Shown: positions 35,988 to 45,700, counted from the stretch's first letter. The stretch is DNA of 64,000 nucleotides from CAWDVK01 sp963805715 (GCA_963805715.1 CAWDVK010000004.1:310001-374000), one strand, 5' to 3'. A program made the numbers and translations. The notes: a model not told the origin generated them from the letters alone.

Positions 35988-37645
35988 GCGGCCGGCACCC
36001 GCCGCTCACGACCGCCCGCCGGCTCGCACCGGGGACCGTGCTGCGGCCGGGCTCCGTCGCGCCCTACCGCGCCGTCGAGATCATCGAGGGCGAGCCGCAC
36101 CTGGTCCGCGATGACTTCGGGGCGGGCGGCAGCCAGCCGTGGCGCGGTCCGGGCCGGCCGCTGCTCTGCCTGGCTCACCTGACCGACCTGCAGCTGGCTG
36201 ACGTGCAGTCGCCGACCCGGTTCGAGTTCCTCAACCGCGAGTTCGCCGACCCGCGGTACGCGCACATCGTTCCGGTGCAGCGGCCGCACGAGACGCTCAC
36301 CGCGCTCGCCATCGACGCCATGCTGCGCACGGTCAATGCCGCGTCAGCCCCGGCCACCGGCGCGCCGCTGCAGCTGGCGGTGACCACCGGTGACTCGATC
36401 GACAACGCGCAGTGGAATGAGGTGCAGGCGTTCCTGGCCCTGTTCGACGGCGGGAAGGTGGCGCTGAACTCCGGCGGCCCGCAGTACGAGGGCGTCCAGG
36501 CGCTGGACTGGCCCGACAACGTCTTCTGGAAGCCGGACGGCGTCACCGGGGCAGGACCCGACATCTTCCGGCAGGCGTTCGGCTTCCCGCATCATCCCGG
36601 CCTGCTGGAGCGCGCGCTGCGCGAGTTCGCCGCGGCCGGCCTGCGGCTGCCGTGGCTGTCCTGCTTCGGCAACCACGAGGCGCTCAACCAGGGCGTCGGG
36701 GTGCTGACGGCCGGCCTGGCGGGCGCGCTCGTCGGGGACTCCAAGCCGTGGCGGCTGCCCGATGACTTCGACCATGACCGGGCGCTCGAGCTGTTCACCG
36801 AGCACCCTGAGGCGTTCATGGACGGCCCGGCCAGGCCGGTCACCGCCGACCGCGACCGCCGGGGGATCAGCCGGCAGGAGTTCGTCGCGGCGCATTTCCT
36901 GCCAGGCGCGCGGCCAGCCGGGCACGGGTTCAGCGAGCGGAACCGGCTCGACGGCACCGCTTACTACGTGCACGACACCCCGGCGGCCCGGCTGATTGCG
37001 CTGGACACCAGCTGCCTGGCTGGCGGCGCGGCCGGCTGCCTGGACCACGAGCAGGCGCGGTGGCTGGAGGAGCGGCTCGCCGAGGTGCACTCGGCCTACC
37101 GGGGCCCCGGCGGCGATCGGGTCCGGACCGGCCGCGATGACCGCCTGGTGATCGTGTTCTCGCATCACGGGTGCGGCAGCCTCACCCACGCCCTGGTCGG
37201 TCACGCCGGGCCGGACGGCCAGCCGCTGCTAGGCGGGCCGCAGCTGGTCGCCCTGCTGCACCGCTTCCCCAACGTGGTGCTGTGGCTGAACGGTCACACG
37301 CATCTCAACGCCGTGCGGCCGCGGCCCGACCCCGCTGATCCGGGCCGGGGCTTCTGGGAGGTCACCACCTGCGCCATAGTCGACTGGCCGTGCCAGGCCC
37401 GGCTGGTCGAGCTGGTCGACTCGGGCCAGCACCTGTCCATCATCTGCACCATGATCGACCATGACACCCCGCCGGCGCCGCGATCGCTGGACGGCAACGA
37501 CGATCTCGCCGCGCTGCACCGGGAGCTGGCCGCGAATGTCCCGCTCATCGGCGCCGGGTCGGGCCGGGAGGGAGTGGCGAGTGACCGCAACGTGGAACTG
37601 CGGCTGGCGCCGCCGTTCCCGCTCAGCCGGCTGCCGGCCGGCTAG
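35984..37645 (+). CDS. Metallophosphoesterase, TIGR03767/PPA1498-like
   Basis: The 553-residue calcineurin-type phosphoesterase has long inserts between motifs. HLTDLQLAD is near residue 66, with Gln where His is usual. TTGDSIDN is near 135, CFGNHE near 228, FSHHGCGS near 392 and NGHTHLNAV near 437. Most relatives have an N-terminal twin-arginine signal; none is visible here, so it is probably cytoplasmic. It is translationally coupled to importer B, so it may release phosphate from an imported ester or a breakdown product. Substrate unknown. Confidence 0.86.
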   Translation: MSGRHPPLTTARRLAPGTVLRPGSVAPYRAVEIIEGEPHLVRDDFGAGGSQPWRGPGRPLLCLAHLTDLQLADVQSPTRFEFLNREFADPRYAHIVPVQRPHETLTALAIDAMLRTVNAASAPATGAPLQLAVTTGDSIDNAQWNEVQAFLALFDGGKVALNSGGPQYEGVQALDWPDNVFWKPDGVTGAGPDIFRQAFGFPHHPGLLERALREFAAAGLRLPWLSCFGNHEALNQGVGVLTAGLAGALVGDSKPWRLPDDFDHDRALELFTEHPEAFMDGPARPVTADRDRRGISRQEFVAAHFLPGARPAGHGFSERNRLDGTAYYVHDTPAARLIALDTSCLAGGAAGCLDHEQARWLEERLAEVHSAYRGPGGDRVRTGRDDRLVIVFSHHGCGSLTHALVGHAGPDGQPLLGGPQLVALLHRFPNVVLWLNGHTHLNAVRPRPDPADPGRGFWEVTTCAIVDWPCQARLVELVDSGQHLSIICTMIDHDTPPAPRSLDGNDDLAALHRELAANVPLIGAGSGREGVASDRNVELRLAPPFPLSRLPAG

Positions 37646-37702
37646 CAGCCAGCGGCCGTCAGGCGAGCTGGCGGCGGCCGCAGGACGAGGCAGCGGCGGC
37701 CG

Positions 37703-38368
37703 CTAGTGCCGCCAGCCCGCGTCGGCCAGCGCGCTCACGTCCGTGGTGCTGCCATCCAGCCTGACCCTGGCCGCGCCGGCCCGCCCCATGGCCCACATGG
37801 TCAGCTCCGCGGGCGCCCCGGTCACGGTCACCACCGGGGTCCTTGCCCTGGCGGTGATCCGGACGCTGCCCCCGCTGCTCCCGCTGCCGCCGGCGGGCTG
37901 CGCCAGGTCATCACGGACCAGCTCGACGCCGACCGGAGCCCGGCGCAGCGTCAGCCGGGCCATCGGCAGCCGGCTCCAGAGGGCATCCTGCAGCCCGGCG
38001 GGCAGTGCCCGGGGCTCCCAGCCGGGCTGCGCACGGCGCACGTCCTCGTGATGGACGAAGAACTCGACGGCATTGACCCGCTCATCCGCGCCGGGAATGG
38101 CCAGCGGCGAGAATCGCGGCGGCCCCGTCCTGATGAGGTCCACCAGCTGGGCGAAGGGCAGCCGGGCGAAGTGGGCCTGCACCCTGGCGGTATGCCCGGC
38201 CAGCGGCCCGCCCAGCAGGCCGGCCGCGGCGTCCGGCCGCCGCTCGCGGAGAACCAGGTGAGCGGCCAGATCGACGGTTCGCCAGCCCTCGCACAGGGTC
38301 GGCTCGGCCGGGCCGACCTCGTCGAGCAGCGCGCACAGGGCAAGACGCTCATCTCGGGCATACCTCAT
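37703..38368 (-). CDS. TIGR03085-family protein (DinB/maleylpyruvate-isomerase-like)
   Basis: The 221-residue protein begins RYARDERLALCALLDEVGPAEPTLCEGWRTVDLAAHLVLRERRPDAAAG. This is the four-helix metal-binding fold with His ligands (DLAAHL, FFVHHEDV) related to mycothiol-dependent isomerases. WEPRALP follows, and a C-terminal SCP2-like part contains GAPAELTMWAMGR. The family usually sits beside his/trp genes in actinobacteria; its activity is unknown. The ribosome site upstream of ATG 38368 is weak, so it may be leaderless. Confidence 0.88.
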   Translation of the reverse strand: MRYARDERLALCALLDEVGPAEPTLCEGWRTVDLAAHLVLRERRPDAAAGLLGGPLAGHTARVQAHFARLPFAQLVDLIRTGPPRFSPLAIPGADERVNAVEFFVHHEDVRRAQPGWEPRALPAGLQDALWSRLPMARLTLRRAPVGVELVRDDLAQPAGGSGSSGGSVRITARARTPVVTVTGAPAELTMWAMGRAGAARVRLDGSTTDVSALADAGWRH

Positions 38369-38423
38369 TAGGTGATCTTAGGTCACGGCGCCTGGCCACG
38401 GGAATGGGGGGTTCGCCGCGCGC

Positions 38424-38521
38424 GACGGGCGACGGGCGACGGGCGACGGGCGACGGGCGACGGGCGACGGGCGACGGGCGACGGGCGACGGGCGACGGGC
38501 GACGGGCGACAGGCGACAGGC
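38424..38521. repeat. Heptanucleotide tandem repeat (14 units)
   Basis: Twelve perfect GACGGGC units (38424-38507) are followed by two GACAGGC units. The repeat lies between the divergent TIGR03085 and TIGR02234 genes, 138 bp upstream of the latter. Because 7 is not a multiple of 3, the run is open in several frames. No protein is supported. Confidence 0.95.
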
Positions 38522-38658
38522 GGGGGGCGTGGGCAGGCCGGGACAGACAGCGACCGGCCGGGCCGGCGGGTGGCGGCCAGGAGCTAACGTTTGACTACCT
38601 GTGCGGTCAGCTGGCCGAACCGGGCGGCGGCAGCGCGGCCCGAACGGGAAGGAGCGCA

Positions 38659-39441
38659 ATGAGCGGCAGGACGCTGGCGCTAGCGGGCATGTCGCCGCGC
38701 CGCGAGCTGGTGGCGCTGCTCGCGGCGGGGGCTGCCGGTGCCGGGCTTGTGCTGCTGTCGGTGCGCCAGGGCTGGGCCACCGTCAGCACGGCCGCACCCA
38801 GGCCGCTGCCCGCGAGCGTGATCACCGTCAGCGGCGCCAGCCTGCTGCCTTATGCGGATGCGCTGGCCATCGCGGCGCTGGCCTGCCTCGCCGCGGTGAT
38901 CGCGACCCGGCGATGGCTCCGCCGGATCTGCGGCCTGCTGCTGGCGGCGCTGGGCGCCAGCCTGGCCGTCGCGGTCAGCGCGGGGGTGTCCAGATCGGCG
39001 GCTATCGCGGCCGCCGCCGGGACCGCCGGGCCAGCCACCGGCGCGGGCGCCGGAACGGCGGCCGGCTCAGCCACCCAGGGCAGCGGGCAGGCCGGGCCGG
39101 TTGCGCCGGCCGTGTCGGGATTCGCGGCTCACGTCGCCTTCCACGCCGGCGGGTGGCAGGCCATGGCCTTTGCCGGCTGCCTGGCCATCATCGGGGCCGG
39201 ACTGGCCATCGCCTGGCGGGCAGGCATGCTGCCGGAGATGTCCAGCCGGTATGACTCGCCGGCTGGCGCCCCGGCTGGCGCCCCGGCTGGCTCAGCCGGG
39301 CCGGCCAGCCCGGCCAGCCCGGGGCGGCCTCCGGTCGCGGACGCGGCGACGATGTGGGAGTCGCTGAGCCGCGGGGAGGACCCGACCTCGGCCGGGGCCA
39401 GCGTCCCGGCGCCGCCCCGGCCGGCCTCGGAGCCCAGCTGA
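38659..39441 (+). CDS. Trp biosynthesis-associated membrane protein (TIGR02234)
   Basis: The 260-residue protein has four predicted helices: ELVALLAAGAAGAGLVLLSVRQGW, YADALAIAALACLAAVIAT, RICGLLLAALGASLAVAVSAG and a late MAFAGCLAIIGAGLAIAWRAG. It ends in a Pro/Ala-rich tail with TMWESLSRGEDPT, a typical family ending. The role is unknown; it is consistently found next to trp genes. GGAGCGCA precedes ATG 38659. The longer upstream frame only reads through the 7-bp repeat. Confidence 0.9.
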   Translation: MSGRTLALAGMSPRRELVALLAAGAAGAGLVLLSVRQGWATVSTAAPRPLPASVITVSGASLLPYADALAIAALACLAAVIATRRWLRRICGLLLAALGASLAVAVSAGVSRSAAIAAAAGTAGPATGAGAGTAAGSATQGSGQAGPVAPAVSGFAAHVAFHAGGWQAMAFAGCLAIIGAGLAIAWRAGMLPEMSSRYDSPAGAPAGAPAGSAGPASPASPGRPPVADAATMWESLSRGEDPTSAGASVPAPPRPASEPS

Positions 39442-39555
39442 GGCCGCCCGGCTCGCAGGCGCCGCCACTCAGTCAGGGGGCCAGGCAAGCGCACGGTGCT
39501 GGGCTCGCTACGATTTGGACTCAAGGCATCCCACCCGAGGGGGCAGCGGAACCGC

Positions 39556-40446
39556 GTGAGCGTGCTTGCGGACATCCTCGATGGAGTACGTGCTGATCTG
39601 GCCGACCGCCAGCGCGGCACACCACTTGACCGGCTGAAGGAGACGGTGGCTCGTGCGCCCTCCCCGCGGGACGTGCTAGGCGCGCTGCGGTGCACCGAGG
39701 TCGCGGTGATCGCCGAGGTGAAACGGGCCAGCCCGTCCAAGGGAGCGCTGGCGGCGATAGCCGATCCCGCGGCGCTGGCGCAGGATTACGAGGCCGGCGG
39801 CGCGCGAGTGATCAGCGTGCTGACCGAGCCGCGCCGGTTCGGCGGCAGCCTGGACGACCTCGCGTCGGTCCGCGACGCGGTGCGGATCCCGGTGCTGCGC
39901 AAGGACTTCATCGTCAGCTCGTACCAGCTCTGGGAAGCCCGGGCCTTCGGCGCCGACATGGTGCTGCTGATCGTCGCCGCACTCGAGCAGAACGCGCTCG
40001 TCTCGCTGGTCGAGCGGGCGCTCTCGATCGGGCTGGTGCCCCTGGTCGAGGTGCACACCCGCGACGAGCTGGACCGGGCGCTCGATGCCGGGGCGACGGT
40101 GATCGGCATTAACGCCCGCGACCTGGCGACGCTGGAGGTTGACCGCGGCGTGTTCAGCCGGCTCGCCCCGCTCATCCCCGACGGCATCGTCAAGGTGGCC
40201 GAGTCCGGGGTCCGCGGCCCGCATGATCTGCTGGCCTACGCGGCCGCCGGGGCCGATGCCGTGCTGGTCGGCGAGAGCCTGGTGACCGGCAAGGACCCGC
40301 GGCTGGCGGTGGCCGACCTGGTGACGGCAGGCTCGCACCCGGCGCTGCGCGGCGACCGGGGCCTGCAGGCAGGCCGGGAAGGGCAGGCTTACCGGGAGCC
40401 GCCGGAAGAGCGCCGCGGCCGGCCAGGCGAAGGCGGGAACTCGTGA
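39556..40446 (+). CDS. trpC: Indole-3-glycerol-phosphate synthase
   Basis: The 296-residue TIM barrel closes the indole ring of CdRP in tryptophan synthesis. It reads VSVLADILDGVRADLADRQ, IAEVKRASPSKG (catalytic Lys), SVLTEPRRFGGS, VLRKDFIVSSYQLWEA, GINARDLATLEVD and VAESGVRGPHD. The start is GTG 39556, and a TACGAT -10-like box lies at 39509-39514. About 35 extra residues form the C-terminus beyond the barrel. The stop overlaps trpB by GTGA. Confidence 0.95.
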   Translation: MSVLADILDGVRADLADRQRGTPLDRLKETVARAPSPRDVLGALRCTEVAVIAEVKRASPSKGALAAIADPAALAQDYEAGGARVISVLTEPRRFGGSLDDLASVRDAVRIPVLRKDFIVSSYQLWEARAFGADMVLLIVAALEQNALVSLVERALSIGLVPLVEVHTRDELDRALDAGATVIGINARDLATLEVDRGVFSRLAPLIPDGIVKVAESGVRGPHDLLAYAAAGADAVLVGESLVTGKDPRLAVADLVTAGSHPALRGDRGLQAGREGQAYREPPEERRGRPGEGGNS

Positions 40447-41672
40447 CTGCTGCCACCTCCGCTGCCGTCGTGCCCGACAGCAGCGGTCACTTCGGCCCGT
40501 ACGGCGGGCGGCTGGCGCCTGAGGCGCTGATGTCAGCCCTGGACGAGCTGACCGCGGCCTACGAGGAGGCCAGGGCCGATCCCGGCTTCCAGGCCGAGCT
40601 CGCTGCCCTGCTGACCGGCTACGCCGGCCGTCCGACGCTGCTCACCGAGGCGCCCAGGTTCGCCGCGCAGGCGGGCGGCTGCCGGGTGTTCCTCAAGCGC
40701 GAGGATATGGCCCACACGGGCTCCCACAAGATCAACAACGTGCTCGGCCAGGCCCTGCTGACCAGGCGGCTGGGGAAGAGCCGGGTCATCGCGGAAACCG
40801 GGGCCGGCCAGCACGGCGTCGCCACCGCGACCGCGTGCGCGCTGCTCGGCCTGGACTGCGTCGTCTACATGGGCGAGGAGGACACCAGGCGGCAGGCGCT
40901 GAACGTGGCCAGGATGCGGATGCTCGGCGCCGAGGTCGTCCCGGTCACGACGGGCAGCCGGACGCTCAAGGACGCGATGAACGAGGCGTTCAGGAACTGG
41001 GTCTCCACCGTGGAGACCACGCATTACTGCATCGGCTCGGTCGGCGGGCCGCACCCCTTCCCGGTGATGGTGCGTGACTTCCAGCGGGTCATCGGCGTGG
41101 AGGCCAGGGAGCAGGTGCTGCAGGCGGCCGGGCGGCTGCCGGATGCCGTGATCGCCTGCGTCGGCGGCGGATCCAACGCGATCGGCGTGTTCCACGCCTT
41201 CATCCCGGACCCGGAAGTGGCGCTGATCGGCTGCGAGGCCGGCGGGGACGGGCTGGCCACCGGCCGGCACGCGGCCACGCTGACCGCCGGATCGGCCGGC
41301 GTGCTGCACGGGATGCGGACCTTCCTGCTGCAGGACGACGACGGCCAGACGCTCGAGACGCACTCGATCTCGGCCGGCCTCGATTACCCGGGCGTCGGGC
41401 CCGAGCACGCCTGGCTGCAGGAGACCGGCCGGGCCAGCTACCGGGCGATCACCGACGCGCAGGCGATGAGCGCGTTCTCCGTGCTGTGCCGGACTGAGGG
41501 CATCATCCCGGCGATCGAGTCGGCGCACGCCCTGGCCGGGGCCCTGCAGGTCGGTCCCGAACTCGGGCGAGACGGCGTGCTGCTGGTGAACCTGTCCGGC
41601 CGCGGCGACAAGGACGTGGATATCGCCGCCCGCTGGTTCGGCCACCTCGGCGACAGCGGGGCGGCCCGGTGA
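40443..41672 (+). CDS. trpB: Tryptophan synthase beta subunit
   Basis: The 409-residue PLP enzyme joins indole and serine. The PLP lysine lies in HTGSHKINNVLGQALL (about residue 97). ETGAGQHGVATATACAL, VGGPHPFPVMVRDFQ, CVGGGSNAIG (phosphate loop) and LEGIIPAIESAHA-like CRTEGIIPAIESAHA follow. This is the standard TrpB1 form. Its GTG start overlaps trpC and its stop overlaps trpA (GTGA), so trpCBA is one coupled operon. Confidence 0.97.
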   Translation: MTAATSAAVVPDSSGHFGPYGGRLAPEALMSALDELTAAYEEARADPGFQAELAALLTGYAGRPTLLTEAPRFAAQAGGCRVFLKREDMAHTGSHKINNVLGQALLTRRLGKSRVIAETGAGQHGVATATACALLGLDCVVYMGEEDTRRQALNVARMRMLGAEVVPVTTGSRTLKDAMNEAFRNWVSTVETTHYCIGSVGGPHPFPVMVRDFQRVIGVEAREQVLQAAGRLPDAVIACVGGGSNAIGVFHAFIPDPEVALIGCEAGGDGLATGRHAATLTAGSAGVLHGMRTFLLQDDDGQTLETHSISAGLDYPGVGPEHAWLQETGRASYRAITDAQAMSAFSVLCRTEGIIPAIESAHALAGALQVGPELGRDGVLLVNLSGRGDKDVDIAARWFGHLGDSGAAR

Positions 41673-42475
41673 GCCTGGTCAGCGCCGCGTTCGAGAAGGC
41701 GGCGGCCGAGAACCGGGCTGCGCTGGTCGGGTACCTGCCGGCCGGCTTCCCGTCGGTGGACGGCGCCGCCCGCGCGGCCATCGCCATCGCCGAGGCCGGC
41801 GCGGACGTGATCGAGATCGGCCTGCCGTACTCTGACCCGCTGATGGACGGCCCGGTCATCCAGGAGGCCGTGCACCGGGCCCTGACCGGCGGGACGCACG
41901 TCGCTGACGTGCTGACGACCGTGCAGGCGGTGGCCAGGGCCGGCGTTCCGGTGCTGGTGATGACCTACTGGAACCCGGTCGATCACTATGGCGTGGCCGC
42001 GTTCGCCCGGGACCTGGCGGCGGCCGGCGGCAGCGGGCTGATCACCCCGGATCTCACCCCCGAGGAGGCCGGGCCCTGGCTGGCGGCCGCCGACTCCCGC
42101 GGCCTGGACCGGGTCTTCCTGGTGGCGCCGAGTTCGTCCCGGCAGCGGATCGAGCTGGTGACCTCGGTCTGCTCCGGGTTCGTCTACGCGGCCTCGCTGA
42201 TGGGCATCACCGGCACCAGGGACGCGGTCGGCAGCCAGGCCGCCGAGCTGGTCAGCCGGGTCCGTGACTGCACCAGCCTACCGGTCGCCGTCGGCCTCGG
42301 CGTCCGGGACGGCGCCCAGGCCGCCGAGGTGGCCGGCTTCGCCGACGGGGTCATCGTCGGATCCGCGTTCGTGCAGCGGCTGCTCGCGGCGCCGGATGCC
42401 GCGGCCGGCCTGACCGCGGTGCGCAGCCTGGCGGGCGAGCTGGCCGCCGGGGTGCGCGCGGGGCAGCGCCGCTGA
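41669..42475 (+). CDS. trpA: Tryptophan synthase alpha subunit
   Basis: The 268-residue TIM barrel cleaves indole-3-glycerol phosphate. The catalytic Glu and Asp are in VIEIGLPYSDPLMDGPVIQ. VLVMTYWNPVDHYG, GLITPDLTPEEAGPW, FVYAASLMGITG and VAVGLGVRDGAQAAEVAGFADGVIVGSAFV follow. GTG 41669 overlaps trpB. Its stop falls inside the -35-like box of a promoter directed at the next region. Confidence 0.96.
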   Translation: MSLVSAAFEKAAAENRAALVGYLPAGFPSVDGAARAAIAIAEAGADVIEIGLPYSDPLMDGPVIQEAVHRALTGGTHVADVLTTVQAVARAGVPVLVMTYWNPVDHYGVAAFARDLAAAGGSGLITPDLTPEEAGPWLAAADSRGLDRVFLVAPSSSRQRIELVTSVCSGFVYAASLMGITGTRDAVGSQAAELVSRVRDCTSLPVAVGLGVRDGAQAAEVAGFADGVIVGSAFVQRLLAAPDAAAGLTAVRSLAGELAAGVRAGQRR

Positions 42476-42501
42476 CCGGATGCCCCGTGCCTCGTTATAC
42501 T
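42472..42501 (+). promoter_or_regulatory. Candidate promoter upstream of gltB
   Basis: CTGACC (42472-42477), an 18-bp spacer and TATACT (42496-42501) match the actinobacterial housekeeping sigma pattern. Transcription would start at about 42508, giving a leaderless short frame and a leader of about 230 nt before gltB. Confidence 0.5.
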
Positions 42502-42507
42502 GGTCGG

Positions 42508-42540
42508 GTGGAGTTCAGGCAGCTGCCGCTGCTGAGCTAG
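42508..42540 (+). CDS. Possible leaderless 10-codon leader peptide before gltB
   Basis: GTG at 42508 lies 6 nt after TATACT and opens V/M-EFRQLPLLS followed by TAG. Position and spacing match other candidate leaderless starts in this window (polA, the ANTAR regulator). Whether it is translated or regulates gltB is unknown; a chance frame of 10 codons is quite possible. Confidence 0.25.
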   Translation: MEFRQLPLLS

Positions 42541-42587
42541 CGCTGAGTGCTGCGTGGCTCCTGCCGCTGGGCTAACACAGCAGTTAG

Positions 42588-42698
42588 CTGGCACCGGAGC
42601 TTGCTGGCACCGGAGCTTGCTGGCACCGGCAGCTAGCAGTGCAGCTGCCGTGAAGTTCTGGGCCAATGTCGTCCCGCACCAGGGCCAATGTCGTCCCG
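42588..42698. repeat. Two short direct-repeat arrays in the gltB leader
   Basis: CTGGCACCGGAGCTTG occurs at 42588 and 42604, with a partial third copy at 42620. GGGCCAATGTCGTCCCG occurs at 42660 and 42682. Both lie in the untranslated leader upstream of ATG 42741. Confidence 0.85.
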
Positions 42699-42740
42699 AC
42701 CCCCCGCAGCGCGATGGTGGACGAGACGACAGGAGTGCTG

Positions 42741-45700
42741 ATGGGATCTGCTCCGGGCGCCCCGAACAGGCTTGGCCTCTACGACAGCAGCTATGAGCAC
42801 GACGCCTGCGGCGTCGGCCTGGTGGCCGACCTCACCGGCCGCAGGCGCCACGACACGGTCGCGAGGGCCCTCACGGTGCTGCGCAACCTGGAGCACCGAG
42901 GTGCCCAGGGCAGCGACCCGGACACCGGCGACGGCGCCGGCATCACCACCCAGATCCCCGATGAGTTCTTCCGCGGTGTCTGCGACTTCGAGCTGCCCCC
43001 GGCCGGGAGCTACGCGCCGGGCCTGGTGTTCCTGCCGCCCGACGACTACTACGGCCAGGCGGAGGCCATCGCCAAGATCACGCAGCTGGCAGCGGCTGAG
43101 GGCCTGGCCATCCTGGGCTGGCGCGATGTCCCGCACCAGCCGGAGCACTGCGGCCCCGGCGCCCGGGCCGTGCAGCCGCACCTGGTGCAGCTGTTCGTGG
43201 CCGGCCGGGCGGGCGAGAGCGGCCCGGAGCTGGACCGCCGGGCGTACTGCCTGCGCAAGCGGGCCGAGCACGACAGCGCCGCCTACTTCGCCAGCCTGTC
43301 CAGCGCGACCGTCGTGTACAAGGGGATGCTGACCGCGCTGCAGCTGGAGCACTTCTACCCCGACCTGTCCGATCCCCGGTACGTCTCGGCGCTGGCGCTG
43401 GTGCATTCCCGGTTCGCCACCAATACGTTCCCGTCCTGGCCGCTGGCCCATCCGTACCGGCTGATCGCGCACAACGGCGAGATCAACACGATCCGCGGCA
43501 ACCGGAACTGGATGCGGGCCCGCGAGGCGCTGCTGGCCACCGAGGTGTTCGGCCGGGACAGCGCGGGCCGGGGGCTGGAGCGGCTGCTGCCGATCCTGGA
43601 CGACGCGGTCAGCGACTCGGCCAGCTTCGACGCCTGCCTGGAGCTGCTGCACCTGGGCGGCCGGTCGCTGCCGCACGCGCTGCTGATGATGATCCCCGAG
43701 CCGTGGGAGAACCACGAGGAGATGGATCCGGACCGGCGCGCGTTCTACCGCTTCCATGCCTCGCTGATGGAGCCCTGGGACGGCCCGGCCCTGATCGCCT
43801 TCACCGACGGCCGGGTCGTCGGCGCCGTGCTGGACCGCAACGGCCTGCGGCCCGGCCGGTACTGGATGACCAGCGACGGCCTGGTCGTGCTGGCCAGCGA
43901 GGTCGGCGTGCTGGACATCGACCCGGCCAGCGTCGTCCGCAAGGGCAGGCTGCAGCCGGGCCGGATCTTCCTGGCTGACACCGCGGCCGGCCGGATCATC
44001 GAGGACGAGGAGGTGAAGGCCGAGCTCGCCGCCGCGCACCCGTACGAGCAGTGGCTGCACGCCGGGCTGCTGCACATCGACGACCTGCCGGACCGTGACC
44101 GGGAGCTGCCGGACAGCCGGGAGCTGACCACCCAGCAGCAGCAGTTCGGCTATACCGAGGAGGAGCTCAGGGTGCTGCTGGCGCCGATGGCGCGCAGCGG
44201 CGCCGAGCCGATCGGCTCGATGGGCAGCGACACGCCGCTGGCCGTTCTCTCCGGGCGGCCGCGGCTCCTCTTCGATTACTTCACCCAGCTGTTCGCTCAG
44301 GTCACCAACCCGCCGCTGGACGCGATCCGGGAGGAGCTCGTGACCTCGCTGGCGGCGACGACCGGACCTGAGCACAACCTGTTCGACCCGGGCCCGGCAT
44401 CCTGCCGGCAGGTGGCGCTCCCGTACCCGGTGCTGACCGTCAGCGACCTGGCGAAGATCATCCATATCAACGGCGACGGCGACCTGCCCGGCTTCGCCTC
44501 GCACGTGATCGACGGCCGGTACCGGGTGGCCGGCGGCGGCGGCGCGCTGCGGCGGCGGCTGGAGGAGATCAGGGCCGAGGTGTCGGCGGCGGTCCGGGCC
44601 GGCGCGCGGATCATCGTGCTCTCCGACCGGCGCGGCGGCGGCCTCGGGGCCGACTGCGACCTGGCCCCGATCCCGTCCCTGCTGCTGACCGGCGCGGTGC
44701 ACCACCACATGATCGCCGAGCGGATCCGGAGCCTGGCCGGCCTGATCGTCGAGTCCGGCGATGCGCGCGAGTGCCACCACATCGCGCTGCTGATCGGCTA
44801 CGGGGCGGCCGGGGTCTGCCCGTACCTGGCCATCGAGTCGGTGCAGGACATGGTCGCTCGCGGGACGCTCCGCGATATCACCCGGCCGGCCGCGGCCCGG
44901 AACCTGGTCAAGGCGCTCGGCAAGGGCGTGCTCAAGATCATGTCGAAAATGGGCGTCTCGACCGTGGCCTCCTACACCGGCGCGCAGATCTTCGAGGCGA
45001 TCGGGCTCGGCCCGGAGGTCATCGGCAGCTGCTTCGCCGGAACCTCATCCCGGCTCGGCGGCGTGGGCTTCGACGAGCTGGCCGACGACATCGCGAAACG
45101 GCACGCACGCGCTTACCCGCCCCGCGGCAGCCGGCCCGCGCACCACCGGCTGGACACCGGCGGCGAGTATCAGTGGCGCCGCGACGGGGAGCACCACCTG
45201 TTCAGCCCGGAGGCGGTGTTCCGGCTGCAGCACGCCACCCGCAGCGGCCGCGAGGAGGTGTTCCGCGAGTACACCCGGCTGATCAACGATCAGTCCGCCC
45301 AGCTGATGACGCTGCGCGGCCTGCTGCGCATCCGGGGCGTCGACGAGCCGGATCCCGATCCCGCCGACGGCGATGACCCGGCCTGGGCGCTCGGCCAGTC
45401 CCGTCCCGCCCGCTCACCGCGCCCGCCCGTGCCGCTGGAGGAGGTGGAGCCGGTCGAGAGCATCGTGCGGCGGTTCTCCACCGGCGCGATGTCCTACGGC
45501 TCCATCTCGGCCGAGGCGCACGAGACCCTGGCCATCGCGATGAACCGGCTGGGCGGCCGCTCCAACACCGGGGAGGGCGGCGAGGACGCCGTCCGGTTCA
45601 TCCCCGACGCCGGCGGTGACTCCCGCCGGTCGGCGGTCAAGCAGGTGGCCAGCGGCCGGTTCGGGGTCACCAGCGAGTACCTGGTCAACGCCGATGACCT

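Noticed and set aside
36344..37204. Minus-strand 286-codon frame opposite the metallophosphoesterase
   Set aside because: The plus-strand protein holds all phosphoesterase motifs in order; the antisense frame has none.
38424..38521. CRISPR-like repetitive array
   Set aside because: Units are 7 bp with no spacers; a simple tandem repeat.
42633..44780. Open frame of 715 codons on the minus strand
   Set aside because: Antisense shadow of gltB; gltB carries all catalytic motifs.
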